Shown piece after piece: positions 1-7,798 of a stretch of 64,000 bases of DNA. The DNA comes from a virus: positions 1-64,000 of IMG/VR virus record IMGVR_UViG_3300033141_002573, one strand, 5' to 3'. Each line of letters begins with the position of its first letter. Position 1 is the first letter of the stretch. The notes below the pieces were generated by a model. It was not told the DNA's origin. It worked only from the letters and a program-made list of their open reading frames with translations, and did not search any database. The position numbers and the translations under genes are program-made.

Positions 1-50
1 AGGCGATGGATATGCAAGCGTTCAGGGATGTGGATAACCGATATGCGTAA
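1..50 (+). CDS. 3' end of a gene entering from the left edge (tentative)
   Basis: Frame 3 is open from the window edge to a TAA at 48-50 and ends in the residues AMDMQAFRDVDNRYA, which read like ordinary protein. Frame 1 is also open to a TAA at 100-102 but gives a Trp/Cys/Arg-rich peptide. Only about 15 codons are visible, so no function can be given and the frame choice is uncertain. Confidence 0.25.
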   Translation, partial: AMDMQAFRDVDNRYA

Positions 51-122
51 CGGTGTAAAACAGGCACGATGGTGTAGCTACTACGAGGACACAGGTAAGT
101 AAGCAGAGGGTTGGCAACGATA

Positions 123-353
123 ATGGAGAAAGACAGCCACTTCCCGTTGGAGCATATCAAGTATGGCTTCCGCTGGGGGCCGATGACCGTCGAGCGGGTG
201 ATAAGCGACCCTGAATGGGGTGTGGTGGTGCGCATTAGCACCCCAGACAGGGCGCTTGAGATACGAGCGTCGCCAGCGGGCCGGAAACTGGTTGCGACCC
301 CGATACCGGTATATAAGATACCGGACGAAAACCCTGAAGGGGAGGAAGATTGA
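123..353 (+). CDS. Small hypothetical protein, 76 aa
   Basis: No family is recognised. The protein is short, looks beta-rich (an early Trp, then alternating hydrophobics in the middle) and ends in an acidic tail, ENPEGEED. I chose ATG 123 rather than TTG 111, because the GAGGG at 106-110 abuts the TTG but lies 12 bases before the ATG. Its stop overlaps the next start, so it is translationally coupled to the membrane protein that follows. It belongs to the dense early accessory operon. Confidence 0.6.
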   Translation: MEKDSHFPLEHIKYGFRWGPMTVERVISDPEWGVVVRISTPDRALEIRASPAGRKLVATPIPVYKIPDENPEGEED

Positions 354-646
354 TGGAAGACATTGTTGGTGGTATTCTGTTTGGGCTGTTGATCGGCACG
401 GTTGTGTTTCTAGGTATTCAATCATGTCTGCATGGTGATGCCCTACCACCGGGTGCTGTGGTAGAGGTGACCTTTCCAGACGGTCATGTTCAGCAACTGG
501 TGGACCCCGGTTGGATGAACTATCAGCCGCCTTACTCGCAGGGCATCGCGTTCGGCACTAAAGACGAACGCAGAGTCTATGCGCTGGAGGACATCAGCGA
601 GTACCGCGTGATTCTGAAGAAGCAGAAGACGGAGGGGGAACAATGA
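353..646 (+). CDS. Small single-pass membrane protein, 97 aa
   Basis: Residues about 4-22 form a hydrophobic segment (GGILFGLLIGTVVFLGI) with an acidic N-terminus, consistent with one membrane span. A soluble domain of about 70 residues follows and ends in a basic helix. ATG 353 is preferred over the upstream TTG 350 because GGGGAGG lies about 8 bases before it. It overlaps its neighbours on both sides by 1-4 bases. The family is not recognised. Small early phage membrane proteins can act in superinfection exclusion, but nothing here proves that role. Confidence 0.65.
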   Translation: MEDIVGGILFGLLIGTVVFLGIQSCLHGDALPPGAVVEVTFPDGHVQQLVDPGWMNYQPPYSQGIAFGTKDERRVYALEDISEYRVILKKQKTEGEQ

Positions 647-801
647 CCGCAAATGTCAGATTGAGGCCGCACGAGATAGCACTGGTCGGCATCGCCTACG
701 GCATTCTGCGCTCGCTAACATTCGGCGGTGACTTCCCAGGCTGGGCTGCGGGCCGTTTAGCTGACTGGCTTGAGAGACGGGGATGTGGCGAAGCAGTATG
801 A
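643..801 (+). CDS. Very small hypothetical protein, 52 aa
   Basis: This short frame begins MTANVRLRPHEIALVGIAYG and ends at TGA 799-801. It is supported by a strong GGAGGGGG (631-638) just before the ATG, by an ATGA overlap with the preceding stop, and by an overlap with the next candidate start at 798. It contains a hydrophobic helix and a Trp-rich C-terminal half (FPGWAAGRLADWLERR). No function is recognised. Coupling on both sides makes it a better candidate than any competing frame. Confidence 0.6.
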   Translation: MTANVRLRPHEIALVGIAYGILRSLTFGGDFPGWAAGRLADWLERRGCGEAV

Positions 802-1229
802 AAATAGACGAACCCTTCGTGCGTTGCTTTGAAGCTGCCCTGCGTAGGCAGGTGTTACTTATGCCCTCACCACTTGTGGGCACTTGGGTGTCTCACCGCG
901 TTAATGCAGACATCAATGAAATCTGCGATTGTATCGCAGAGGCCTCAAGGAATGCCAGTCTACTTCGTCAGTATTTACAGGAGGAGGTGGCGTCAATGGA
1001 TAACTCTGCTATTCTACTGCGAGCACTTCATTTGGCATGTCGTGTTGCGGTAATGGAAAGGGCAGAGCGACTAGCAGTTGAAACCGGTACTGTTCCTAGT
1101 GAAGACGTTGTAGGGGCAGCAGTAGATGCTATGATGGAAGATGCTGTGGAAGTTGCTGGTGGAAGCCCAGAACTACTTGTTGGTTTTGATACAGATGATA
1201 CTTCGGTTGCCCTAACTATACAGTTGTAA
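798..1229 (+). CDS. Hypothetical helical protein with an in-frame internal start
   Basis: No family is recognised. The 143-residue product is mostly helical and ends in an acidic segment. The start is uncertain: ATG 798 overlaps the preceding TGA (ATGA), ATG 783 is also in frame, and a very strong AGGAGGAGGTGG at 979-990 sits about 8 bases before in-frame ATG 996. The locus could therefore produce a full-length protein plus a 77-residue C-terminal form, or only the short one. Confidence 0.5.
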   Translation: MKIDEPFVRCFEAALRRQVLLMPSPLVGTWVSHRVNADINEICDCIAEASRNASLLRQYLQEEVASMDNSAILLRALHLACRVAVMERAERLAVETGTVPSEDVVGAAVDAMMEDAVEVAGGSPELLVGFDTDDTSVALTIQL

Positions 1230-1267
1230 CCAACTATAAATGTACACAATGACTGGAGGTGATTTTC

Positions 1268-2611
1268 ATGCAGGCTAACCACCACATAATGTTCGGAAAC
1301 GTAGAAGATGTTCTTGGTTCACTAGAGACAGAAAGTGTGGACTGCTGTGTTACATCACCTCCTTATTGGCGACTCAGAGCGTACTCCGATGACCCTCGCG
1401 AGATTGGCAGGGAAGAAACACCGGAGGCCTATGTGGAGCGGCTGGTCGGTGTCTTCCGCGAGGTACGGCGTGTGCTCAAGCCGACGGGCACCGTCTGGCT
1501 GAACCTGGGAGACTCGTACGCGCGCGCAGGAGGTTGGTCTGACAACAGTGGGCTAGACGGCTTGCCGCGAGGCGAATCTGGACGGCCTATCTCGAACATT
1601 CCTAACAATGGAGGCATGTCGCAGAAGCTCGCGCCTGGCGTGAAATCGAAGGACCTTCTAGGAATCCCGTGGATGGCGGCTTTCGCGCTTCGGGCGGACG
1701 GCTGGTATCTCCGCCAGCGCATCGTGTGGGCGAAGGGCATATCCGGCGAAGCGTGCAGGCCTTGCCCCCAGTGCGGGCACAAGGCCTGGCACGGGAGCAA
1801 TATGCCCGAAAGCCCGAAGGACAGGCCTACGACCTCCTGCGAGGAGGTCTTCCTCCTGAGCAAGGAACCGCACTACTGGTATGACTACTGGGCGGTGCGC
1901 GAGGAGGGCGCGGAACCGGCAGGCACCAAGGGCGGTAAGGGTAGTGCCCGAAGGCTCGCCGAGGAGGGTGTCAATGCGAGACCACTGGAATACGCCGAGT
2001 ACGACGGCAAGCGCAACTGGCGGTCGGTATGGACTATCAGCCCAAAGGGTACTAAGTATGCGCATTTTGCAGTTTTCCCTCCGGCGTTGGCGGAGAACTG
2101 TATAAGGGCTGGGTGTCCACCACTGGTCTGTGCGGAGTGTGGGGCACCGTGGGAGCATCGGGTAAAGCGGACCGCGGCCAGGTCAAAGCTATGTCCTAAA
2201 ACCCAGGCGGCTCACGAGGCTCGCGGTGGTACTGGTAAACCTTCGGGCACGCTTGGGAAGTCAGGTGGCGGACGTGTAAACCCGACGATTATAGACCTCG
2301 GCTACCATCCCACTTGCTCTTGCGGCACTGAGCATCCCATACCGCAGGAGGAACTTGAGGCCGACCCGTCGCTCATAGATGACTTCGAGATAGAGCCTGC
2401 GCCGACCGTACCCGGTCTAGTTCTTGACCCCTTCTGTGGGTCGGGTACGGTCACCCAGGTCGCACGTAGGCTGGGCCGCCGTAGCATCGGTATTGAATTA
2501 CAGGGCAAGTATGAGCCTATAATACGACAACGTATTGTCGGTGGCTGTCTTTTTGACAGTCCGGGTGGACTGAGACGGTTGCCATCTAGGTTTGCCGCAG
2601 GGGAGCGGTGA
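1268..2611 (+). CDS. Beta-class site-specific DNA methyltransferase (N4-cytosine or N6-adenine)
   Basis: The protein transfers a methyl group from SAM to an exocyclic amino group of DNA. Catalytic motif IV, TSPPYWRLR, is at residues 29-37 and the SAM-binding motif LDPFCGSGT is near residue 390. This order, motif IV before motif I, defines the beta class. The TSPPYW form is common in N4-cytosine enzymes, but N6-adenine cannot be excluded. Cys pairs (CPQCG, CAECG, CSCG) in the central part suggest an inserted zinc-binding, possibly target-recognition, region. I chose ATG 1268 over GTG 1259 because GGAGGTG (1255-1261) covers the GTG. No partner restriction enzyme is nearby, so it is probably an orphan methylase protecting phage DNA. 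Confidence 0.9.
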   Translation: MQANHHIMFGNVEDVLGSLETESVDCCVTSPPYWRLRAYSDDPREIGREETPEAYVERLVGVFREVRRVLKPTGTVWLNLGDSYARAGGWSDNSGLDGLPRGESGRPISNIPNNGGMSQKLAPGVKSKDLLGIPWMAAFALRADGWYLRQRIVWAKGISGEACRPCPQCGHKAWHGSNMPESPKDRPTTSCEEVFLLSKEPHYWYDYWAVREEGAEPAGTKGGKGSARRLAEEGVNARPLEYAEYDGKRNWRSVWTISPKGTKYAHFAVFPPALAENCIRAGCPPLVCAECGAPWEHRVKRTAARSKLCPKTQAAHEARGGTGKPSGTLGKSGGGRVNPTIIDLGYHPTCSCGTEHPIPQEELEADPSLIDDFEIEPAPTVPGLVLDPFCGSGTVTQVARRLGRRSIGIELQGKYEPIIRQRIVGGCLFDSPGGLRRLPSRFAAGER

Positions 2612-2655
2612 CGTACAGTACTTCACATGTGGATATTGTGTTTAGGAGGCACAAA

Positions 2656-3246
2656 ATGAAACAGGAAGAGTTGCCGAAGGTTGTTAGAGTCGAACAAGTC
2701 CCGTTTTGTTACTTTGGGGAAGCTACTGGGAAAGTGCGTGCTGCTTATGCTGTACGCATCGACAACCTCCAAGATGGGACATGGCGGGAAAACGGGCTAT
2801 GGGGTCTCTCGCCAGAGATGTGCAGCCAGATAGTAGACGCACGGTTTGTTATTGATACCTACGGCAGGGTAGCATGTGCGCATCTCTGGCACGAGGGTCT
2901 CGGTTTGTGGAATGACCCCTTATTGAAGCCGTTCGACACGATGGTGCGCGATATGCTCTTAGCTCCGGCTGTCAGCGCAATATGGTCAGGCTTCTATTTG
3001 CTTGCCGATTACCTGTATGACCCGGCTACGGAATCCTACGACCGAAAACGCAAACAAATAATAGCACGAATTATGGCATACGCTTGGTGGTGGAAGAAGA
3101 CTGGCCGTGGCTGCGTTGCTGAACATGCGCGGCTAAACGATAAGCGGACCCCTGAAGTTGTTGAGTTGTACTCACAGGTTCGTTCTCGCGAAATAGCATT
3201 GGCAGCACAGAACCGTATCGAGGTTGAGGCGGAACCAGATATGTAG
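2656..3246 (+). CDS. Hypothetical protein, 196 aa
   Basis: The family is not recognised. The product is a globular, Trp/Tyr-rich protein, with helical stretches in the C-terminal half (RKRKQIIARIMAYAWWWKK) and no transmembrane segment. ATG 2656 is chosen over the in-frame GTG 2608 because AGGAGG (2644-2649) is six bases upstream. It follows the DNA methyltransferase in the same operon. A functional link between the two is possible but not shown. Confidence 0.6.
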   Translation: MKQEELPKVVRVEQVPFCYFGEATGKVRAAYAVRIDNLQDGTWRENGLWGLSPEMCSQIVDARFVIDTYGRVACAHLWHEGLGLWNDPLLKPFDTMVRDMLLAPAVSAIWSGFYLLADYLYDPATESYDRKRKQIIARIMAYAWWWKKTGRGCVAEHARLNDKRTPEVVELYSQVRSREIALAAQNRIEVEAEPDM

Positions 3247-3298
3247 GGTATGCCAAACAGACGGTTGCCCCCAACAGCAACTGAAAGGATAACGTGCT

Positions 3299-3538
3299 GT
3301 GGATGTAACACTCGAACAACAGTTGAGGCGGGATGCGATAGACTTTCTCGAAAGTGAACATCTCAATAATGTTGCTAAGATAGAACTGGAACGCAGGCTA
3401 AATGCTCGTGCGGAACGTGCTGCCAAACTAGAGGCTGCGCTTGCAGAGGCTGAGGCCCGACTTCGACACTACATGGCTGTGGCTAAGACCAAAGAGTCTC
3501 CTGAGTGCGGTTCCGGTAAGGAGAGTATTGTAAGATGA
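3299..3538 (+). CDS. Short 'TLEQQL'-module protein, 79 aa
   Basis: The N-terminal ~50 residues (VTLEQQLRRDAIDFLESEHL, then a helix rich in Arg, Ala and Glu) closely match the start of the 398-residue protein at 4770-5966, so the two are paralogs by module duplication. The rest is an amphipathic, probably coiled-coil helix. It uses a GTG start with AAAGGA about 10 bases upstream. Its stop overlaps the nucleotidyltransferase start. The function is unknown. Confidence 0.6.
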   Translation: MDVTLEQQLRRDAIDFLESEHLNNVAKIELERRLNARAERAAKLEAALAEAEARLRHYMAVAKTKESPECGSGKESIVR

Positions 3539-4323
3539 ATGGAATTGCTCAGTTGCGCGTTGAGGCGAAGGAGCAGTTTGGAAAAGAGCATGGTCTTCAG
3601 TTTTTGTCTTTTCGAGGAAGTGTTGCACACGGTACATACATTCCAAGTGACGACCCTTCTTCGGTTGATGATGTTGACCTTATTGGTTGGGTAACTGCCC
3701 CTTTGGATTGCTACTTCGGTCTTCGTGAATACGGTAGCCGAGGCACCAGAGAACTCAAGCACGGGCGGTGGGATGTTGTTCTGTATGAGGCAAGAAAACT
3801 CGTGAGCCTTTTGGCAAAAGGGAACCCAAATGTACTCTGTACTTTGTTTATGCCATCAGAGTTTGTGTTGGTACACAATTGGGCGCATGAACTGCTTGTG
3901 GTGAATCGTGACCTCTTTCTTACCCGTGAACTGTATACGTCGTTCATTGGTTATGCGTATAGCCAACTCAAACGAATGGAGCACCACGCATCTAAGGGGT
4001 ATATGGGTGCAAAGCGAAAGATTCTTTTGGAGAAACATGGATACGATACTAAGAATGCGTCGCATCTGATACGACTTCTGCGGATGGGTATTGAGTTGTT
4101 ACAAACCGGTAAGCTTAACGTGTGTAGGACAGGGCTCGATGCCGACGAGCTTATTGCTATCAAGCGGGGGGAGTGGACACTTAAACGTGTAAAGAAAGAG
4201 GCTGACAGGTTGTTTGAAGAATGCAATATGGCTTACGAACGTTCGCAGTTGCCTGACAGTATTGACAAAGAGGCCATCAATGAACTTTGCATTGATGTTT
4301 TAGAGACAGGAATATGGGGCTAA
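3535..4323 (+). CDS. COG3541-like predicted nucleotidyltransferase
   Basis: This 262-residue protein has the Pol-beta superfamily signature: a GS motif (RGSVAHGTY, residues 27-35) followed by DDVDLIG (45-51), with a later acidic strand DVVLYE that can supply the third metal ligand. The following KGNPNVLCTLF segment is characteristic of the predicted nucleotidyltransferases grouped with YcgL/COG3541, which occur in several phages. Family members are presumed to transfer NMP groups; the substrate (RNA end, protein or small molecule) is unknown. Its ATG overlaps the previous stop. The early position and the tRNA gene nearby leave RNA modification open, as inference only. Confidence 0.75.
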   Translation: MNGIAQLRVEAKEQFGKEHGLQFLSFRGSVAHGTYIPSDDPSSVDDVDLIGWVTAPLDCYFGLREYGSRGTRELKHGRWDVVLYEARKLVSLLAKGNPNVLCTLFMPSEFVLVHNWAHELLVVNRDLFLTRELYTSFIGYAYSQLKRMEHHASKGYMGAKRKILLEKHGYDTKNASHLIRLLRMGIELLQTGKLNVCRTGLDADELIAIKRGEWTLKRVKKEADRLFEECNMAYERSQLPDSIDKEAINELCIDVLETGIWG

Positions 4324-4362
4324 CAGTAGAGCAAAGGTACACCACAGAAAGGGTGAGTTGCT

Positions 4363-4740
4363 ATGACCGAATACGACGTGACATACCCAGACAGCCGCGA
4401 GCTATGTACAGAGTTACAAAAACTCGCCGACGACTGTGGTAAGTGGGGGGCAAGGCGTGCCCAGAGTCTTGTGGCAAGGGCACGAGCACGTATCATCGAC
4501 CTTTGGGCTGTCTTGGAGAATGGCGTTGAACTTGCGGACCTCGATGCAGCACAGTTCGTGGTGAACCAGCTAACTATGGAGTTGAAGCGCGAGCGCGAGA
4601 AGAGAGAGCAACTTGAACTTGAGATTTGGAGGTTGCAGGAGGCGCTGTCTGATAGTGATATTGAGGCTGATAGAAGAGAGGCGGCTGGTTATGACCGTGG
4701 ATTTAAAGCAGGAAGCAGGTGTGCATCCGAGCTTAAGTAG
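4363..4740 (+). CDS. Coiled-coil hypothetical protein, 125 aa
   Basis: About two thirds of the protein is a charged helix (KREREKREQLELEIWRLQEA) predicted to form a coiled coil. The C-terminus ends in RGFKAGSRCASELK. No catalytic motif is visible. A GGTGAG element sits before the ATG. It lies between the nucleotidyltransferase and the long TLEQQL protein and is probably co-transcribed with both. Confidence 0.6.
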   Translation: MTEYDVTYPDSRELCTELQKLADDCGKWGARRAQSLVARARARIIDLWAVLENGVELADLDAAQFVVNQLTMELKREREKREQLELEIWRLQEALSDSDIEADRREAAGYDRGFKAGSRCASELK

Positions 4741-4769
4741 GGGTGGTCGGGATTAAGGAGGGAAATAAC

Positions 4770-5966
4770 ATGGGCACGACGCTTGAGCAGCAGTTGCAGC
4801 AGGATGGGTTAGACTTTCTAGGGAGTAATCATCTCGATGACGTAGGTAAGCGAGAATTGGGGCGGAGGTTGAAGGCTCGCGCAAAGCGTGCCGCGAAATT
4901 GGAGGCCGAACTCGTTAGGGTTCGCGAGTGGGCGGAGCAAGGAGAGAGATTGCGGGAGGCCGTGACCGACCATGGCTTCTACAGTAGTTCCAACTGGCGG
5001 ACGCTGATGGTGTGGGCCAACAGGGAGGGCCGTGGGATACTCGCGAATCGCTGCGCCGCAATTGCCAATGCGCTCGAAGTGGAGGAGCAGGAGGCTCCCG
5101 CAGAGTCAGACCAGGGTACTGAGAACACGGAGGAAAGCGCAATGAGCGAAGGGGGGGAAGTGACTATGCAAGATGATCTCAAGCGAGGATCGGAGGTCGC
5201 ATCGGAGGAGGCTAGGCAAGAGTTGCTCAGCATGATTCGCCGCCACCTCGCGGAGGTCTGCTATAACGCGAATGCCCTTGCCGACGAGCTAGAGTATGCT
5301 CAAAGTGAACTCGTGGCAGAGTTGCTGGGGCGCGAGCCAAATAGAATTAGTGGGGATAGCGCCGTGAAGCAGTTCAAGCTGATAAGGTCGCGGCTTGGCC
5401 GCGCCCAGAGGAGAATCGCCGAGATGCGGAATCGCTGCGCGGCCATTGCGGACGCGCTCGAAGCGCAGGAGGCCGAGACTGGCACGGAAACCGAACCGCC
5501 AGAGGGGGAGGGCGACTCGACCGCCGACCTGGACGACGTGGCGAACGAGATTATGCTCTCGGATATGGAGCGGCGTGGCGTTATACCCCCCCTGGAGGTC
5601 CCATCCGAGCAGGAAGCCGATGCCAAGCAACCCTGCCCGCACGAGCAGGCAGAGTGGGACGATAGCCGGGCCGTATGGGTGTACGAGAGCCGGTCTCACG
5701 AGATAGAGTATGCGAGCGAGCCGAGTACACCTTGCCACGTCTGCGGCAAGCCGCTGCCGCCGAAGCCTGTTGAGTTTCTCACCTGGGAGGAGTGCTGGGA
5801 ACGGCTGCCCGCGTCAGTTTGTATTGACCGTCACCCTGATGGCTCATATTGGGCATACGGTCGGGATGATGATGACTGGTCAACCTATCAGGCAACCGGA
5901 CAGTCGGTACTCGCTGCCCTCCGCGCCCTCGTGGCCGTTATGGAGGAGGCTAAGCATGGCGACTAA
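4770..5966 (+). CDS. Multi-module helical protein with TLEQQL domain, 398 aa
   Basis: The product begins with a module shared with the 79-residue protein upstream (TLEQQLQQDGLDFLGSNHL). It then contains two copies of an NRCAAIA(N/D)ALE element near residues 93 and 220, separated by an acidic Glu-rich linker. The C-terminal third has Cys/His pairs (CPHE, CHVCGKPLPP) resembling a zinc ribbon and a Trp/Asp-rich end. ATG 4770 is supported by AGGAGG 4757-4762, whereas the GTG at 4743 has none. The internal repeat suggests growth by duplication. The function is unknown; no enzyme fold is recognised. Confidence 0.65.
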   Translation: MGTTLEQQLQQDGLDFLGSNHLDDVGKRELGRRLKARAKRAAKLEAELVRVREWAEQGERLREAVTDHGFYSSSNWRTLMVWANREGRGILANRCAAIANALEVEEQEAPAESDQGTENTEESAMSEGGEVTMQDDLKRGSEVASEEARQELLSMIRRHLAEVCYNANALADELEYAQSELVAELLGREPNRISGDSAVKQFKLIRSRLGRAQRRIAEMRNRCAAIADALEAQEAETGTETEPPEGEGDSTADLDDVANEIMLSDMERRGVIPPLEVPSEQEADAKQPCPHEQAEWDDSRAVWVYESRSHEIEYASEPSTPCHVCGKPLPPKPVEFLTWEECWERLPASVCIDRHPDGSYWAYGRDDDDWSTYQATGQSVLAALRALVAVMEEAKHGD

Positions 5967-6171
5967 CCCCAGCACAAAGGTCCGCAACCTGCAAGCCGAG
6001 ATAAAGTCGGCTTTGGGGGAGGCGGAAGGCACACGCGAGAGGGAGTTGGAAATCTCGCATGACGTGCTGGAAGATTGGATCTGGCGACTCGAAAGCATTC
6101 GCTGGGATTGTCTTCACCTGGAGAACGACGGCACGGTTCCTGAGAATTGGGAGGAGTTTAGCCAATGTTGA
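5956..6171 (+). CDS. Small hypothetical protein, 71 aa
   Basis: This short, mostly helical acidic protein begins MATNPSTKVRNLQAEIKSAL. Its start at 5956, with GGAGGAGG 7 bases upstream, overlaps the end of the preceding gene by 11 bases, and its stop overlaps the following start. No family is recognised. Confidence 0.6.
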   Translation: MATNPSTKVRNLQAEIKSALGEAEGTRERELEISHDVLEDWIWRLESIRWDCLHLENDGTVPENWEEFSQC

Positions 6172-6407
6172 TCCTAAGGATGGTAGCAACTAGCGGCAGC
6201 ATCGTATGTCCGTATCCGTACTTCGCCGTATCCGATAAGAATACATCATTCTGGCCGCTCTTGGAACTCAACGGGGGGGAGCAGCACCTCCGCATTCACA
6301 TCGCACCGTATCTTGTAGATGCGCTATACGCCGAGCTTGGGCAAATTCGTACGCGGCTAGAGGCTGCTGCGGAGAAGATGGCCGAGGAGGGACGTAAGAA
6401 TGGATAG
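6165..6407 (+). CDS. Small hypothetical protein, 80 aa
   Basis: The N-terminal half looks like beta strands (GSIVCPYPYFAVSDKN) and the C-terminal half is one helix (LYAELGQIRTRLEAAAEKMA). GGGAGGAG precedes the ATG, which overlaps the previous stop. No known motif is seen. Confidence 0.6.
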   Translation: MLILRMVATSGSIVCPYPYFAVSDKNTSFWPLLELNGGEQHLRIHIAPYLVDALYAELGQIRTRLEAAAEKMAEEGRKNG

Positions 6408-6612
6408 GTTTGAAATGGAGAAACTCCTGGCCGGAATGAGCGATACGGAAATACATGAGTTACGGTATCTTCTCGGATTGGAAACGCACAGGCGCTGGGT
6501 CATAAGAAATGCTTTTGATGTTACCGACTCTGGGACATTGCGCCCCATACCTAGACAGGTCAGAACCAAGTTGGAGGACATCGCAGAAGAGGATAGTACA
6601 AATGGAACGTAA
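6400..6612 (+). CDS. Small hypothetical protein, 70 aa
   Basis: The product has a helical N-terminus (MEKLLAGMSDTEIHELRYLL) and a short charged tail. It overlaps both neighbours by 8-11 bases, and GAGGAGG stands before the ATG. The function is unknown. Confidence 0.6.
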   Translation: MDRFEMEKLLAGMSDTEIHELRYLLGLETHRRWVIRNAFDVTDSGTLRPIPRQVRTKLEDIAEEDSTNGT

Positions 6613-6763
6613 CTATTTAGGATGTCGGAAGGATAATGTCGTGCAGATGCCGCCCAAGCGGACAATGCGCGTGTGGGTGCGTGTACGGTACGTGAGGAAG
6701 GCGAAGCCGTTAGTTGTAGAACCTATAACCGAGGAGGACGATGATAGCAATGAAGAGGCTTGA
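6602..6763 (+). CDS. Very small basic protein, 53 aa
   Basis: The peptide has a basic centre (PPKRTMRVWVRVRYVRKAK) followed by an acidic tail (EEDDDSNEEA). It begins at ATG 6602 with a weak GAAGAGGA upstream, inside the end of the previous gene. It ends inside the start of the first copy of the tandem triplication. The bipolar charge is unusual for its size. The coding call rests on coupling and spacing. Confidence 0.5.
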   Translation: MERNYLGCRKDNVVQMPPKRTMRVWVRVRYVRKAKPLVVEPITEEDDDSNEEA

Positions 6764-7037
6764 ACCGCAGGACGCGCCGTTGGGTATCGTTGCAATGAAG
6801 CCTGAGGGTCCGTGGCATGTGCTCTACGCCGAAGACGCCTCTACGCCTGCTGGTGATACATCTCACCATGATGGTGAACGCTGGTCATTCTGGGGCGACA
6901 TATTGTGCCGAGGGGACGATGCACCCTATCTCAACTTTCATTACCTACGCATCCCGGCCGACCTGCCGCCGGGAGCGCGATTGTGTAAGAAGTGTGAGAT
7001 GGTACTTAGAAGGAGGAAGAATACAAGTGGAAACTAG
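6741..7037 (+). CDS. Tandem paralog 1: 'DAPLGIVAM' protein with C-terminal CxxC
   Basis: This is the first of three consecutive related genes. They share the opening DAPLGIVAMKPEGPWHV, a central WSFW/WTFW/WVFW element with a lone Cys, and the ending PADLPPGARLCKKCE, where a CxxC could bind zinc or be redox active. It has 98 residues. ATG 6741 is only 3 bases from GAGGAGG, so ATG 6750 may be the true start. The family is unrecognised. The conserved frame across three copies strongly supports coding. Confidence 0.7.
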   Translation: MIAMKRLEPQDAPLGIVAMKPEGPWHVLYAEDASTPAGDTSHHDGERWSFWGDILCRGDDAPYLNFHYLRIPADLPPGARLCKKCEMVLRRRKNTSGN

Positions 7038-7323
7038 CAGGACACTCGATGCACCGTTGGGCATCGTAGCAATGCAACCTGAGGGTCCGTGGCATGTTGT
7101 AGCTATTCATGAGGAAAAGGCACTTCCTGCTGGTGAGGTCTGGCATGGCAATGGGATTGCCTGGACGTTTTGGGCGGACACTCTTTGCATAAACACCGGT
7201 ATGGACAGGGAGTGGGTCTTCTGGCCTTATTTTAGGTTCCCAGCCGACCTACCACCGGGAGCACGATTGTGTAAGAGGTGTGAGATGCTACTTAGAAAGG
7301 GGAAGCGAAAGAATGAAGACTGA
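7027..7323 (+). CDS. Tandem paralog 2: 'DAPLGIVAM' protein with C-terminal CxxC
   Basis: The second copy (98 residues) uses a GTG start at 7027 with AGGAGG at 7011-7016. It keeps LDAPLGIVAMQPEGPWHV at the start and PADLPPGARLCKRCEMLL at the end, while the middle (residues 30-65) has diverged. It overlaps the previous gene by 11 bases and the next by the same amount, so the whole cassette, overlap included, was duplicated. Confidence 0.7.
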   Translation: METSRTLDAPLGIVAMQPEGPWHVVAIHEEKALPAGEVWHGNGIAWTFWADTLCINTGMDREWVFWPYFRFPADLPPGARLCKRCEMLLRKGKRKNED

Positions 7324-7585
7324 CAAGAAACTCGATGCGCCGTTAGGTATAGTAGCAATGAAGCCAGGGGGGCCGTGGCATGTCGTTGAGGCTATCTCGC
7401 CCTATATGACAGCAGCGGAGGGCCATAAGTATAGCGGCGAATGGGTTTTCTGGGCTACCGCACGGTGTGGTCCGTATGGGGGCTTCAGGGGTTGGTGTTA
7501 CCTGCGCATCCCCGCAGACCTGCCGCCGGGGGCGCGGCTGTGCAAAAAGTGTGAGAAGGCGCTGAAAAAATGGGAGGAGGGATAG
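7313..7585 (+). CDS. Tandem paralog 3: 'DAPLGIVAM' protein with C-terminal CxxC
   Basis: The third copy (90 residues) begins MKTDKKLDAPLGIVAMKPGG and ends PADLPPGARLCKKCEKALKK. Its central part contains WVFWATARCG, aligning with WTFWADTLCI of copy 2. An AAAGGGG lies upstream of ATG 7313. The three copies may have different specificities because only the middle varies. The function is unknown. Confidence 0.7.
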   Translation: MKTDKKLDAPLGIVAMKPGGPWHVVEAISPYMTAAEGHKYSGEWVFWATARCGPYGGFRGWCYLRIPADLPPGARLCKKCEKALKKWEEG

Positions 7586-7588
7586 CAA

Positions 7589-7798
7589 ATGGGTATGCCA
7601 ATCTACACGGGTAGTGTACTGGATGTTGACCCAGACGCGGTGTACCAGGAGATTGCTCAGGTGCGTATAGCATTTGAGCACCTCGTACCGGCAGATGTGC
7701 TGGCAGAGGGCGACACCGTAGCCGTGATTCCGCTGGGGGACGGCAGGTACGAGGCATTGCTGGCGCTGGCCGCACAGGAGGATGAGGCAGATGACTGA
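7589..7798 (+). CDS. Small hypothetical protein, 69 aa
   Basis: The acidic small protein contains an AEGDTVAVIPLGDGRYEALL strand region like a small beta barrel. GGGAGGAGG precedes the ATG with ideal spacing. Its end overlaps the next gene. No family is recognised. Confidence 0.6.
   Translation: MGMPIYTGSVLDVDPDAVYQEIAQVRIAFEHLVPADVLAEGDTVAVIPLGDGRYEALLALAAQEDEADD

Noticed and set aside
1268-2611. A restriction-modification system around the methyltransferase
   Set aside because: Neighbouring genes show no nuclease motif; the enzyme looks like an orphan methylase.
3535-4323. MNT/HEPN-type toxin-antitoxin pair
   Set aside because: The protein is longer than MNT antitoxins, has COG3541-like features, and no HEPN-like partner is adjacent.
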